Positions 13,421 to 13,821 of a stretch of 13,821 nt of DNA are shown here, piece by piece. The translations under genes were made by a program, and so were the position numbers. Source of the stretch: Pirellulales bacterium (lineage in GTDB: Bacteria; Planctomycetota; Planctomycetia; Pirellulales; Thermoguttaceae); assembly GCA_030642635.1 (NCBI GenBank), contig DAOWNK010000063.1:1-13821 (forward strand), written 5' to 3'. The notes beneath the pieces were generated by a model. That model ran no database searches. It saw only the letters and a list, made by a program, of their open reading frames with translations, and had not been told where the DNA came from. How positions within the stretch are numbered: position 1 is the first letter of the stretch; each line of letters begins with the position of its first letter.

Positions 13421-13704
13421 TATCCAAGAATTAGGTCTATAGAAGCAATTGCAAGCGTCACTGCCACAACTATGAGAGAACCCCATTTTATCATCATTAA
13501 TTCAGGCAGCCTAGGACGACCAGAGCGGAACCGAAGTATTCCGAATGACAGAATCCAATAAAGAACGAATCCGAGGGACGACACCTTGAATAGGAAGAGT
13601 TGATCCAGGTCGCAAGGCCCCGTAACAAAAATCACTACGGCCTGTAGGTAGAGGTTGCGCCTCAAATAGTGGCGGCAATCTGCGTCTAAAATAGGAAATG
13701 TCAT
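13420..13704 (-). CDS. Small predicted membrane protein (hypothetical)
   Basis: The protein is 94 residues long. Hydrophobic stretches at about 36-57 (LFLFKVSSLGFVLYWILSFG) and 74-93 (WGSLIVVAVTLAIASIDLIL) read as two transmembrane helices joined by a basic loop (RFRSGRPRLP). A weaker hydrophobic stretch lies at 17-29. ATG 13704 has only a weak GGTGG four bases upstream. No family is recognised. Base composition is more A/T-rich than the genes to the left. It is flanked by direct repeats, so it may be part of a small insertion. It may also be a chance open frame; the helix pattern is the main support. Confidence 0.5.
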   Translation of the reverse strand: MTFPILDADCRHYLRRNLYLQAVVIFVTGPCDLDQLFLFKVSSLGFVLYWILSFGILRFRSGRPRLPELMMIKWGSLIVVAVTLAIASIDLILG

Positions 13705-13753
13705 TTTCCACCGTTTTGCGTTCGGTCTAGTTCCCCAGGTCCGGGGGAGAATA

Positions 13754-13769
13754 TCCCCTTTGTTTTCCT
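13754..13769. repeat. Second copy of the 16-base direct repeat
   Basis: TCCCCTTTGTTTTCCT is identical to 13405-13420, in the same orientation. The sequence between the copies contains the small membrane protein gene and little else. Confidence 0.75.
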
Positions 13770-13783
13770 GTCTGCAAACAACA

Positions 13784-13807
13784 TCGCCGTGCCGGCGACG
13801 GCTAAAC
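13784..13807. repeat. REP-like motif with GCTAAACG end
   Basis: TCGCCGTGCCGGCGACGGC followed by TAAAC is a close relative of the motif at 7634-7660. GCCGT/ACGGC forms the stem. Confidence 0.6.
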
Positions 13808-13821
13808 GTTTGAAATCGGCG

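Noticed and set aside
13112..13561. 149-residue plus-strand open frame
   Set aside because: It runs across the hairpin, the palindrome and the tandem repeats, has no recognisable domain, and is antisense to the more plausible membrane protein gene.

Overview
The window most likely comes from a member of the Planctomycetota. I infer this from style, not from a marker gene. The signs are an ECF sigma factor whose partner carries the planctomycete-type 'AERTCRLVA' motif, a very cysteine-rich exported protein, a large AsmA-like protein, a transglutaminase-like/TPR protein, and hairpin repeats in nearly every intergenic gap. I see no tRNA, rRNA, CRISPR array or prophage.

Layout. Bases 1-367 are the right end of an ISL3-family insertion sequence, whose terminal repeat overlaps the transposase stop codon. 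From 403 to 7451 all genes lie on the minus strand. In transcription order these are ribBA (riboflavin synthesis), a DUF4258-like/DUF2283 small-gene pair, an exported transglutaminase-like/TPR protein, a PilZ-like protein, a beta-class DNA methyltransferase without a restriction partner, an ECF sigma factor, a 75-residue anti-sigma-like stub, and a nucleotidyltransferase-HEPN fusion. A cysteine-rich secreted or lipoprotein gene (7797-8429, +) runs convergently into a LarA/DUF2088-type gene (8365-9642, -), with a 65-base overlap. A 1036-residue AsmA-like protein (9778-12888, +) diverges from the LarA-like gene. The last 0.9 kb is poor in genes. It holds hairpins, a long palindrome and one plausible two-helix membrane protein gene, flanked by a 16-base direct repeat.

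The most interesting thread is the repeats. Several gaps carry paired inverted hairpins in which each arm is itself a palindrome. The GTAG-headed ones (1349-1480, 3671-3742, 9709-9764) have the architecture of REP doublets (REPINs), which RAYT/TnpA-REP transposases are thought to mobilise; no such transposase is in the window. These repeats meet genes at exact boundaries. The TAG inside a repeat is the stop codon of the anti-sigma stub and of the PilZ-like gene, and similar repeats give the stops of ribBA and the TPR gene. A 21-bp inverted repeat ends on the base before the Shine-Dalgarno sequence of the AsmA-like gene. The elements therefore appear to have shaped gene ends, and perhaps expression. 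No single multi-gene pathway is evident; the genes look like separate chromosomal units.
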